A stretch of DNA of 64,000 bases, taken from assembly GCA_037179515.1 (NCBI GenBank), contig JAXCGZ010009869.1, positions 1 through 64,000 on the forward strand. Direction: 5' to 3'. Positions 22,184-32,119 of the stretch are shown here, piece by piece. The DNA is from Halocaridina rubra (lineage: Eukaryota > Arthropoda > Malacostraca > Decapoda > Atyidae). Positions within the stretch are counted from its first letter, which is position 1. Each line of letters opens with the position of its first letter. Position numbers and translations under genes: made by a program. The notes below the pieces were generated by a model, which saw nothing but the letters and a program-made list of their open reading frames with translations, had not been told where the DNA came from and made no database searches.

Positions 22184-23562
22184 TTATGAAGAGGAAGAAG
22201 AAGGAGAGGTACTTTGGCGAAGAGGACTTTTGTTCTTCAAGGTGAGAGCTTGAGCGACGATTTTGTGTGTGTTTTCAGCAACTTGGACAAAATCATCCCT
22301 GGTAGTAGAGTAAATGTTGCTGACAAAGAGCTGTACTATTGCGTCTATTGCCTGGGTGATGAGTTGTGCAATGTCCTCAAGGGTGAAGAGGGGTTGAGGA
22401 TTTGGAGTAGATAGGGCTATAGAAGTAGAGTAGGGTGTTTGGAGAGGTTGTTTTGAAGAAGTAGGGTTATTGAGTCTGGGGTCTTGGGACTTAGTGTGGT
22501 TAGGTGTACTGTGAGTGGAGGTAGCTGGAGTTTGAGTGTTGCATGGGGTGGTAGTGTGAATCTGAGTGTTGTGTGAGGACGAAGTGGGAGTCTGCATAGG
22601 TCCAGGAATGGTAGGAGGTGTTGTTTTGGAGTCATGTTATTGTTGTGTGTGGGGTTTTGGGGGGGAGGATTGGGTCTGGGTTGGGCAGAAAAGGATCGGT
22701 GCAAGGATTGGAGGTAGGAGGAGGAGCAGGTGTGAAGCTTGAGGTGTTGCAGTTAGGAGTAGGAGTAGGGGGCTGGGATTCAATGAGGGTTCCTCTTCAG
22801 CCTTTCGGGACATTGGGGGTCACAGTCATGGTTGTGCCTCTGGCAGTGTGGGCACCTGGCTGAGTTCTCCTCCTTTACTTTGTATATGGCGAGGCATTGG
22901 TCTGTGACATGCCTGCCACTGCAGATTGCACATCGCACAGGGAAATGACATGTGTTGAGGTGGTGGCCAAAACACTGGTAGCATAGAAAATGAAGATGTT
23001 CTGGGATAAACTCTCTCAGCTGGAAATTATCCCATATGCCTAAGTTAACTTGAGCTGGGGTAGGTGCGCAGATGTGGGCCAGTGTCTGATTTGATGGAAT
23101 TGTCTGCCCTTCAGTTTTGGAGAAGCAGCAGCTGGCAGAGGTGATGTACCTTTGCTTTGTCAACAGATCCATTGACAAAGTCAGAGGGAAGTTCACAAGG
23201 ATGAACTTCCTAACCCTCTGAGATGGAGACATATCAGCTAGGTGAGGTGAACTGAGAGAGTGGATCTTCTCAGCGGCTTTGGAGGAGGTGGAGTGGAAAA
23301 TGAACTTACCCTGGAGGTTGAGTCTAATGAGCCACCCAAATTCAGTGAGCTGGTCCTCCAGCTCCCAAAGGAGTAAGTAGGCCTCAGCAGGAGTAGGGGT
23401 CTGGGTTTTAATCTTTGAGATATCCTTTCTTTCAACAGTAGATCTTGGGGCTAAAGGGGGAGCTGGGGCGTCAGAGCTCTCCTGACTACTGCCGGAGGCG
23501 GTCCTTTGCCTCCTCTTCTTCGCAACAATTGTCCATCCCTCCTGAGAGTAGTCAAACTCCAT
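22184..23562 (-). pseudogene. LINE-A2 gag (ORF1) with zinc knuckles
   Basis: ORF 22780-23562 (260 residues) begins MEFDYSQEGWTIVAKKRRQR, a start also typical of I/Jockey gag proteins. Residues 100-180 (MSPSQRVRKFILVNFPLTLS...AHICAPTPAQVNLGIWDN) form the pre-knuckle domain. Cys/His knuckles follow: CYQCFGHHLNTC (two residues shorter than CFCCQWFGHHxNTC in the copy near 54600), CAICSGRHVTDQC and CPHCQRHNHDCDPQC. After a frameshift the Pro/Ser/Thr-rich tail (22184-22704) runs to the endonuclease. Gag binds the element RNA. The start at 23562 has an upstream stop and fits family length. Confidence 0.8.
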
Positions 23563-23600
23563 CCCCCTCTGGAGGGATGCAGGAGTTTTGGGAGAGGACT

Positions 23601-23929
23601 TGACTAGAATCTGGTCATGTATATATATTTATTTTGAAATCTGTAGAAGCACTGTCACACTTTTCACTTAGCACTTTTTTTTTATTATTATATCTAGAGA
23701 GGCCTTACCGCTATAAAAAGCAGCAATGAAACACACTATAGCACTTAGCTTACAAAAAGCGGGAATAAAAACACTGTGAGCACTTTGCACACTACACTGA
23801 ACACAAAATTATTCCAATTGTAGCTGAGAAAGATCCTGAAAAAGGAGAAAATTAGAAAAGTTCTGCATCAAAATGGAAGATAGAAAAAATATGATAAAAT
23901 GGATTTGTCTCCCTTATTTCACTCTTTAC
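23601..23929. other. AT-rich region upstream of the LINE-A2 gag
   Basis: No ORF or known repeat is recognised. It contains several short copies of a CACTTAGCAC/GCACTT motif and may be the 5' UTR of LINE-A2. A loosely similar stretch occurs at 55480-55520. Confidence 0.35.
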
Positions 23930-24993
23930 ATGAGAAAAAATGGGAATAAAATCAGTTCATAATAAACGTCTATTTCCTTAATTTCACTCTTTCAGAGGAA
24001 AGAGAAAAAAAAACGGATAATTGGAAGGTATCCTGGTGATTCTTCCTTTTCAAGCAAAAGAAAGGAGCAGAAGGGGTAAACCAGTCTCCTGGTAAGTGAA
24101 GTTGGCTTCTGGCTGCTGGCTGGGCAAGAGTGAAGAGGAGGACATCTGTCTGATGTGAGAGCTATATCCTGACTGTTATTATGTGTTTGGCCATGACTTT
24201 CCTTAACGACCTGAATACAGCACACTCAAGAGTACGTTTGGCACCCCAATATTTCCAGTATCCCCTCATCATCCCCCCTGGAGCTGATGCCCTTTCATGT
24301 GCAAACATACAGCACACTTATGCATATGGCCACCCCTTGACTTAGCAGACTAAATACAGTGTACTTTTTAGTACAAAATACATTTGGAACTCCAAGATTT
24401 GCAGTATCCCTCCCTCATACCCATGAAGTTGGTGGCATTCAGCATACAAGATTGCACTTATTTCAGTCCTTAAATGAGAAAAAATGGAATAGAATCAGTT
24501 TATAATAAATGTCTATTTCATTAATTTCATTTTTTCAGAGGAAAGAGAAAAAAAAATGGCTAAATTGAAGGTTTCCTGATGATTCTTCCTTTCCAAACAA
24601 AAGAAAGGATCAGAAGGGGTACACCAGTCTCCTGGTAGGTGAAGTTGGCTTGTGGCTGCTGGCTGGGCAGAAGTGAAGAGGAGGACATCTGTATGATGTG
24701 AGAGCTTTATCCAGACTGCTATTATGTGTTTGCCAATCACTTGCCTTAACAGACTAAATAGAGCGCACTCAAGAGTACGTTTGGCACCCCAATATTTCCA
24801 ATATCCCCTCATCCTCCCCCCTGGTGCTGGTGGCATATCATGTGCAAACATACAGCACTCTTATGTGTATGGCCACCCCTTGCCTTAGCAGACTAAATAC
24901 AGTATACTTTTTAGTACAAAGTACATTTGGCACTCCAATATCTCCAGTATCCCTCCGGCATTCCCTTGGAGTTGGTGGCATTTAGCATACATG
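23930..24993. repeat. Tandem duplication, two units of about 543 bp
   Basis: The block starting TTCAGAGGAAAGAG at 23991 recurs at 24534, a spacing of 543 bp, and similarity continues over the whole unit to about 24993. Each unit contains two diverged 140-bp sub-repeats built around AATACAG, then GTACxTTTGGxACxCCAA and CAGTATCCC (starting near 24199, 24339, 24743 and 24884). No ORF of note. The array lies upstream of the LINE-A2 gag in its orientation. Confidence 0.8.
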
Positions 24994-24999
24994 ATTGTG

Positions 25000-25200
25000 A
25001 AATTATCTAATAATAATTACCTAATTGTGCCTATGTTTGGGCACTTCCACCTCCACCTTTTACCTAACCCAAGAGTGTAGCCCTCCATAGTGACCCAAGT
25101 AGATAGCAAAGACTTAAGTTTCCACATGTGAGCTTGCTGAGTACTGGTTGCTTGTAAATCCAAGGGGATATGATAGACTGACATCCCCCCTTGTGAAATT
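25000..25200 (-). mobile_element. Possible 3' end of a LINE-C relative
   Basis: AATTACCTAATTGTG at 25015 is the reverse complement of the tail repeat of LINE-C, and the following bases read like a distant version of its 3' UTR (a GGGC block, then pyrimidine-rich sequence). No coding sequence is recognisable, so this is tentative. Confidence 0.3.
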
Positions 25201-25371
25201 CATTATGGCTACATCAATAAATTTAAAAGTTGGTCTTTATGCTAGTCATGATATCCCAGAACTTTTAGCAGATAACCCAATAGTTTGATACCTAATCTTA
25301 TAGTTTTTTTTTAAATAATTCAAGTGAAAACTGAAGCTTTTATATATCATTGCTGCTTACAAGGTCTCCCA

Positions 25372-25745
25372 CCAACAGCGTTGGCAGTTCCTGAAATCTC
25401 TCAAATCCCCACTTCACCTCCTCGACTGAATTACAAGAGGATCAATTAGGGTCGATTCCAGGAGTCCCTACCTGGGGATATTGGCCAAGCTGAGGCTGAA
25501 CTAGTCAACACCTTGCAAACCACAGCTGACTCCGCTATCCCCCTATGCAAACCACCTCACGCCTACTAATCGCGACAAGCGGTACTACTCTGAGAGAGTT
25601 AAGGAAATCAATCACCCGCTCAACGTCGTCCGCAAAATGCAGAGGATCTGTCCTACTGAAGACGTTTACCGTACTTTCCGGGTAGTCAAAGAACTTGTTC
25701 ATTAAGAAACAAGAAAAATCAATTGGAAAAAAAAGCTTGAACAGT
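25372..25745 (+). pseudogene. LINE-A-like ORF2 fragment, EN-RT linker
   Basis: Plus strand reads RFQESLPGDIGQAEAELVNT then, after a frameshift, RDKRYYSERVKEINHPLNVV, RKMQRICPTEDVYRTFRVVK and ELVHxETRKINWKKKLEQC. It corresponds to the endonuclease-to-RT linker in LINE-A2 (RFQEHLRNWFSD) but is clearly more diverged, so it is probably another subfamily. The 3' side ends exactly where the tail of the next LINE-A copy starts. Confidence 0.6.
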
Positions 25746-27600
25746 GTCTTTTTTTCTTTGATGTCCTCCCTTGAGGGTGAGCGGACTTTTCCTTGTGGCC
25801 CGCAGGTGGGGTAAGATTTTCTTGATTTTAGGTGGTGTTCGCTCTTGCGGGCAAATGGGCTTTCCTATTTGGTGCAGAGGTGGGGTGAAATCTTGTTATT
25901 GTTGGTGGAATTCACTCTTGAGGGCGATCGGACTTTGCTATTTTGGCCCGCAGGTGATGTTGTGCAAAACTGTAAAGATAATGGAAAACATAAGTGTTCA
26001 GTTGAGGATTATTAGCTTACATCAAACGATTTAAATGAATTCCTGTTTTGGAGGTGATCTTGGTGGAGGGTATTGACTGATGATATTTAGTAGACTATTC
26101 ATGTAGTTGTTTGTTGCTAGTCTGATTATGGAGCTAGCAACATGAAGAGCATTTGGATCTTTGCTGGATGTTGCGGGGGCTCCAATTTTCCGCCGAATTT
26201 CTGAAAAGAAATCACATTCGAGGATGTAGTGGAGCAGTGGATGTGGTGAGGTTACCTGGCAAAAGGTGCATGCCCTGATGATATCATCCACTATTCGCCA
26301 GGTGCACTTGTACCCGAGACTCAGATGGTACACATTGACCGCCGTGCTTCGTCGAAGGTTCTTAGGCAGGGTGATTCGCTGAAGATCATTGGTGACTTTG
26401 TACCACCAGGTGGAGGGTGAGCCAATGTCTGGGCACAGGTTGTGTATAGTTATTAAGGCGTTAAGTAGTGACTTGGTGGCTTTTATTTTTTATCTGTTGA
26501 TTCCCAGGAGGCAGAGATATTTGGATTTCTGCTCTGAGAGTGGCTTGTTTGGCGGCTTGATCGGCTTCCTCATTTCCCTTGATGCTGACGTGGCTGGGAA
26601 TCCAGGCAAGAGTGATGGCTTTTCCAAGGCTGGTCGTCCTGTTATAGGGGCTGAGGATGATGGTGATGATACGTACATTGTCTCTGAGGAGTGGCTTCTT
26701 GATGGCCTGTAAGGCGCTTTTAGAGTCATAGAGAATTAGGGCATGGTCAGCTCCTTGCTGGATGAAGAAGTCGAGGGCGTTGGCTATGGCAACAAGCTCA
26801 GTCTGGAGCGATGAGCAGGAGTTTGACAGTCTCCAGGATAGGACGTGGTCTCAGGTGGTGAAGGCGGCGTCTGAGGCTCCAGTTTCTTGATTTACTTAAC
26901 CGTCAGTGTAGTAGACTTGAGAGTTTGGCCTGCTCCAGCTCTGAAATTTGTCCTTGTATATGTTTTTAAGGACAAGCGGGTTTACCAAGCTTTTGGGGTT
27001 GTCAGGGAGCTTGATCTTTATGTGGAGTGGTTGGTCATTCCATGGGAGTGGGCATCTGTATTCAGGAAGCGGAGTGTCCTGTATCTTGGTTAAGATGCTC
27101 TCCCTGACTGGCAGTGCTTGCAGGCTAGCACAGACCTTGGCTGCCCAGGTTCTAGAATGGTGGTTGTGGTGGCGATTGAGAGCTAGATGGAGATTTGTGC
27201 CAGCCAGGCATTTATGTTGGGCAGTGGTGGTTTTGGTCACAAGGAGGGTCAATTTTTGCTGAGCTCTGAGTTTGAGTGGCATGAGTCCCGATTCCATCTG
27301 GATGTTTTCTCTCTTGGTCCACATGGGGGCTCCTAGCATGGTATGCATGGTGTTGTTTTGAGTTACTTCTATCTTGTCCCACTGTTGGTCTTTTAGTAGC
27401 AGGTTCTAGGATGGTGGTTTGGGTGGCGATTGAGGGCTAGATGGAGTTTGTGCCAGCGAGGCATTTATGTTGGGCAGTGGTGGTTTTGGCCTCAAGGAGG
27501 GTCAGTCTTTGCTGAGCTCTGAATTTGAGTGGCATGAGTCCCGATTCCATCTGGATGTTTTCTCTCTTGGTCCACATTGGGGCTCCTAGCATGGTAGTTT
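25746..27600 (-). mobile_element. LINE-A6, 5'-truncated, with an internal duplication
   Basis: The 3' end lies at 25746 with an A-rich tail (minus strand), the terminal hairpin at 25764-25781 and the 3' UTR to 26030. Upstream are the Cys/His tail (26031-26333), RNase H (26380-26900) and the connection region (26896-27400). Bases 27403-27597 repeat 27144-27345 almost exactly, in the same orientation. The 5' junction abuts the hAT remnant. Confidence 0.85.
26031..27348 (-). pseudogene. LINE-A6 connection, RNase H and Cys/His tail
   Basis: The ORF at 26896-27348 (MLGAPMWTKRENIQMESGLM...) runs into RNase H and reads VYYTDG at its end. RNase H continues in other frames to 26400. The ORF at 26031-26333 is the tail: MYHLSLGYKCTWRIVDDIIR, ACTFCQVTSPHPLLHYILEC, ending YPPPRSPPKQEFI. 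The tail pattern C-x8-C-x2-C...H-x4-C suggests a metal-binding finger conserved in all LINE-A/B copies; its function is not known to me. Confidence 0.75.
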
Positions 27601-27604
27601 TTGT

Positions 27605-28876
27605 TCAAAAGCTATCGCATAGTTGGCTAGCTGAGAAATAAGTTGGTTATTCCCCTGAAGTTTACGATTCAAGTTTTTAAAATGACTTGTGAGATCCACA
27701 AGAAATGACAAATCACAAAGCAAGTCAACATTCTCAAGTGTTGGTACAATCTTATTCTATTCATTAAGAAATATCTCAATTTCATCCGGAAGATTGATAA
27801 ATATTTGAAGTGCATTTCCCCAGCTTAACCACCTCACTTGACTGAAAAACACCAAATCGCCATATTCTGCTTTAATTTCATAAAAAAATTGCTTGAATTG
27901 CCAGTGATTCAAAGCTGAACATGACTTGATGAAAGTGACTGTAGAAACTACAACTTTCATTACATGATCAAAGTCCAGTTTTTTTCCACAAAAATTTTGT
28001 TGATGTATTATGCAATGAAACTGTTTCAATCTATATTTTCACTCTCCAAAGTGTTTGATTAATAGCTGCACCAATCCATGCTGCTTGTCTATCATTGCAG
28101 GAGCCCCATCAGTTGATATACCTACTAACTTGTCCAAATTTAACTTAATTCCTGAAATTTGTTCTGAAAGTCCATTAAATAAATCACAACCAGTTGTCTG
28201 ACCTTTAAATGAACTGAGCCCTGGAAGCTCCTCATGAAAAGAAAGTCATCTGTTACACCACGTACAAATACAAGCAACTAAGCCATAGATGTAACATCAG
28301 TAGATTCATCTGTGGCTAGGGAGAAGTACACAAATTGTTTACCTTTCTCCTTCAACTGGCCTACTATATCACCCGACAAATCAACAGTACAACGTTGCAC
28401 TGTCACATGATTCAAACAGATATTCTCAAACTTTTTCAAAAGACCTGAGGAAAATTTTTGAGCAGCAAGTAGAATACAGTTTTTAATGAAATCCCCCTTT
28501 GACAAAACCTTGGAATGTTTAGCAATCAGGTTTGCAATATCATAGCTCACTTATGTTACGTCCTATGCCGCCTTATTTTTGTGAATAAGCATATTTTTCT
28601 GAACATCAAAACCTTGCATTAGTGATTTAATTTTCTGCTTTCATAGTTCACCAACGAATTTTTCATAGGACTTGTGCTTTGTCAGAATATGGTTTTGTAA
28701 ATTTTATTCCTTACAAACAGCCACACTAATCTGGCATATCAGGCAAATTATTTTTTTTTGCACTGTTTTCCACAAAGAAATATTCATCTGTCAATATTTC
28801 TTGAAATTTTCTATGCTCATCTTCAAGCTTCCTTTTACGACTTGATTTCTTTTCCAAAGAAGTACTAGAGGTCATA
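27605..28876 (-). pseudogene. hAT-type transposase remnant, ZBED/GTF2IRD2-like
   Basis: Minus strand from 28876 starts MTSSTSLEKKSSRKRKLEDE, then HRKFQEILTDEYFFVENSAK, the start of GTF2IRD2/ZBED5-type hAT proteins. The BED-like finger and its flank follow with frameshifts. ORF 28278-28550 contains NLIAKHSKVLSKGDFIKNCI and VYFSLATDESTDVTSMA, with the first catalytic Asp region of the hAT RNase H-like fold. ORF 27757-28029 has FHCIIHQQNFCGKKLDFDHV and FSQVRWLSWGNALQIF (family: VRWLSRG). Several frameshifts exist and the C-terminus is cut by LINE-A6 at about 27600. Confidence 0.75.
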
Positions 28877-29340
28877 ATAACTAAACAAAATTTATCTGAA
28901 AACACTACACTATTGATAAATGCCTGGCCCTACAGCAAGACCTCCTTTTTTAGATTGACAAGAAACTATTGGTGCTCAAACATTGCTTGACTTGGAAAGT
29001 TGCCAACTAATCACTTTACGAGCTTGCTAAACTGGAATTAGAAAGATAGTACCGGTAATTTAGAAGTATACTATAAATTTGAGTGTAAAAAAATAGGCTT
29101 GGCATCAGCTTAAAAATAAAATAGTTTTCAAAATTATAATGAATATAAATTTAGATAGACTCATCAAGTGGTTACCCTTCCCTCACGAAAACGAGGTTAC
29201 TCCCATCTAGACATCGTTGCAGACAGCCATACACGTTCACCTCTTGTCTTGACTGCTTTCATGTTCGAGGCTGGCCTTAAAATTCTGAATTTAGTTATTG
29301 AACTGATTATAGAAAACGAGATAAATAATACTATATAAGA
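28877..29340. other. Unassigned 460 bp upstream of the hAT remnant
   Basis: No coding sequence or repeat recognised. It may hold the 5' UTR and left end of the hAT element; I could not identify an end motif. Confidence 0.35.
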
Positions 29341-29357
29341 ACACACACACACACACA
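29341..29357. repeat. (AC)n microsatellite
   Basis: Eight AC units directly left of the truncated LINE-C2 sequence. Another short AC run sits at the tail of that copy (about 29847-29859). Confidence 0.9.
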
Positions 29358-29859
29358 ATTTGGAATCCGCACTTGAAAAAGCACATAGCTAAGCTTGAAA
29401 AAGTTCAAAGACATGCCACGAAACTGGTGCCAGAAATACGCAATCTCAGTTATGATGAGAGGCTGAGGGAATTAGACTTACCATCACTCGAAGCTAGAAG
29501 AGTAAGGGGGGATATTGTGACAGTCTTTAAATTCCTTCATGGTTATGATAGAGTGGATAGGGATCGATATTTCGATATGGCTGGCTCTAGAACTAGAGGT
29601 CATAGTTTGAAGCTTCGTAAGAAAACTTCTTTGCAGGATGTAAGGAAATACTTTTTCAGTGTAAGAGTAGTTGATAATTGGAATTCGCTAAGCGAGGAGG
29701 TAGTTAATGCTATCTCAATCCATAGTTTTAAGGACAGGTACGATAAGTATCACTAAGTCTAAAATGGAACCGATCAGGAGATGGGAAGATACGAGCTTTG
29801 GGCTCTTTCCCGTAAACACAATTAGGTAATCACAATTAGGTAATCACACACACACACAC
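29358..29859 (+). mobile_element. LINE-C2a, 5'-truncated CR1-like 3' end
   Basis: The plus strand ORF at 29373-29756 encodes the complete CR1-type C-terminus (KKHIAKLEKVQRHATKLVPE...FKDRYDKYH), uninterrupted for 127 codons. The 3' UTR and tail repeats (ATTAGGTAATCACA twice) run to 29847 and into ACACAC. The body resembles LINE-C1 at about 95% by eye. Confidence 0.85.
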
Positions 29860-30007
29860 GTAGTTAATGCTATCTCAATCAATAGTTTTAAGGACAGGTA
29901 TGATAAGTATCACTAAATACAAAATGGACCCGATCAGGAGACGGGAAGATACGAGCTTTGGCCTCTTTCCCGTAAACACAATTAGGTAATTACAATTAGG
30001 TAATTAC
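29860..30007 (+). mobile_element. LINE-C2b, second short 3' end abutting the first
   Basis: Starts directly after the AC run with GTAGTTAATGCTATCTCAATC, inside the last 30 codons of the CR1-type ORF, and ends in its own tail repeats. It is a separate, shorter copy in the same orientation. Confidence 0.8.
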
Positions 30008-30655
30008 ACGGCGGGCATTAGAACACACACTTTCAGTATCTCTTAAATTTTCCCTTGTGTTTTTGAGTGACCAAGACTTGAGTATAAAACATAAACAATA
30101 TTTCCCCAAATAAGAAATCATGCAGAGTATTGTGAGTAAAAAAATTATATTTGTTGTATAACAAGACTTTCCAAAATATTAAAGGAAAAAAGTGAGAACA
30201 CTTTCGAGAGGGGAGAGAGAAGAAGCTGTCCTGTTCTGCCTTGAAGGAAGTTTAGATGAGTTGCCAGAGGTGAAGCCATCACATCACATTACCTATTTTT
30301 TTTTTATATAAATTGGGAGAGCTTTTACAGCCGTTTACCTGATCCTGTGGTTCCATATATTGTTTAAATCAGTATCCTTCCTATTTATATTAATTTGATA
30401 GTTAGCTTGATACACGAAATAATTGATTAATCAAATAAATACCAAAAATACACCTGTCAGCAGTACTAAGTTAAGTTGCCAAGTAGCACAGCTGTCTTAT
30501 TTTTCTTCATTTTTTCTTTTCTTTTAGCTTTCTCTTTTATTATTATTTTCATTTTGTATATATATTTTGAGTTAAATGTAAAGTCTGATCCTGTGATAAC
30601 ATACCTTGGTTAGCAAGTGAGCTTATCAGTTAAGAAGAGTATATAGCAGAAACTG
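30008..30655. other. Unassigned AT-rich 650 bp
   Basis: No ORF, LINE or SINE match is recognised on either strand. It separates the LINE-C2 pieces from LINE-C3. Confidence 0.4.
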
Positions 30656-30681
30656 GTGGGTGTCTCTTCAGAGACACCCAC
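30656..30681. repeat. Perfect 12-bp inverted repeat, 2-base loop
   Basis: GTGGGTGTCTCT, then TC, then AGAGACACCCAC. The right arm abuts the first base of LINE-C3 similarity (CTGAGAGAGACGAG, about 30681). Confidence 0.85.
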
Positions 30682-30689
30682 TGAGAGAG

Positions 30690-31400
30690 ACGAGATTGCA
30701 GCTTGGAATGTCCAGATTAAGGAAAACATAGAACAGTTTAGAAAAGAGCTTCAGGAGCTGAATATGGAACATGATGCCATGAAAATTTCCTTTGCTGATG
30801 TACTAAAGGGGAATGTGGCAGCTAAAGAGGCTGTAAAAGTGGTGGCTCTGGAAAACATATAAACAGTTGACTATAAAGAGACAGTAATAAAAAAAAAATG
30901 AAAGCCGTTGTGATGGAAAGGGCAAATCCACTGATTAAACAGGCACTTGATAAAGAGAAGACAGTGGTAATCTCAGGCATAAGTGAATCCCTGGAGCCAA
31001 CATGGCAGGGAAGACTTGAAGAAAATAAAGATAGGGTCGTAGACCTGATAAGAAAACTTGGAGTAGTTTATGATCCTGAGGATATTGTAAACATTCACCA
31101 ACTAGGCAAATATTCGATGGAGGGAAAGCAGATAAAAACAAAAGTAACCTTTGAGAGAGGGGAAACATATAGAGAAATATTGATGAGAAAAAAAGGCTAA
31201 AAGACCTTCAAGAATTTAAAGAAGTATTCATTAGATGATACAGAACACAGGAAGAGATGGAAAAGATAAAAAACTTGTTGCAAGAGGCAAGAAGGTTAAA
31301 TGAGGAAAGAAATGAAGAAGAGAAAAAAAATTTTCATTTCAGAGTTCTTCCAGACAAAGGGGAGGTAAAGAAAATAATGACAGAAGATCAGAGGATGGGG
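30690..31400 (+). pseudogene. LINE-C3 ORF1, C-terminal part
   Basis: ERDEIAAWNVQIKENIEQFR and the following 50 residues (30690-30862) match the end of the coiled coil in LINE-C1. The ORF at 30898-31200 (MERANPLIKQALDKEKTVVI, SGISESLEPTWQGRLEENKD) is the RRM-like domain. A stop and A-run slippage near 30860-30898, and another frameshift near 31195, break it. Confidence 0.7.
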
Positions 31401-31404
31401 CCTC

Positions 31405-32110
31405 ATTAAGATTGTTATACACAAATGTTGATAGATTAGCTGGTAAGGCAGTAGAATTAAAAGATAGAATTCACAACAGTAGGGCAGATATAGTAGCAAT
31501 TACAGAGACTAAGTCAAGTAAGGACATAAACAGTGTCACAGTTTTTCCTAAGGGCTTCAGAATATTAAGGGTTGAAAGATCTGAAAGGACTGGTGGAGGG
31601 ATAGCACTGCTTATAAGTGAAAGGATTCAAGTTGAAGAAATAAACTTGGCTATAGAAAGTGAGTTCAAAGAATTTCTTGTTACTCGCATAAATCCTGGGC
31701 CAGAAAGCATTATAATAACTGTTGTATATAACCCTCCAAGGAACCAATATAGGCTAGAAGTTTATGAGGAAAGTCTTATAGGTACTACTGAAGTCATAAA
31801 CTCAGTTGTTATTATGGCACAGGAGAGAAAATGTAGGATTTTGATTATGGGAGATTTTAATCATAAAGAGATAGATTGGATAAATCTTGACCCACACTGT
31901 GGTGAGGACTCATTCAGGGCAAGATTCATAGATTGAGTACAAGGGAATTTCCTACACCAACATGTAATGGAATTAACGAGGGCCAGGGGTGGGGATGAGC
32001 CATCACTACTTGATCTAGTATTCACAGATAACATGTTGGATATTGAAAAAATATTAATATGAGCTACCAATTGGAAAGAGTGACCACTGTGTGTTGTTGA
32101 TGAAGTATAT
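31405..32110 (+). pseudogene. LINE-C3 endonuclease
   Basis: ORF 31412-31936 encodes LYTNVDRLAGKAVELKDRIH, AITETKSSKDI with the metal-binding Glu, RTGGGIALLI, VVYNPPRNQ and ILIMGDFNHKEIDWINLDPH. The catalytic residues visible are intact. A stop at 31935 separates the C-terminal strand (SDHCVLL near 32080). Confidence 0.8.
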
Positions 32111-32119
32111 CATTGAAGA

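Larger units (their letters stand above)
20300..23600 (-). mobile_element. LINE-A2 with complete gag, 3'-truncated in RT
   Basis: Minus strand carries gag (22184-23562), endonuclease (21353-22108) and the first two thirds of RT (20300-21200). Similarity stops near 20300, just past the palm, so RNase H and the 3' UTR are missing. That is unusual for LINEs, which normally lose 5' ends, and implies a later deletion or rearrangement. It is the only copy here with the N-terminal half of gag. Confidence 0.85.

Noticed and set aside
23930..24993. CRISPR-like array
   Set aside because: Only two long units of 543 bp with diverged sub-repeats, no regular short spacers, and a eukaryotic context.
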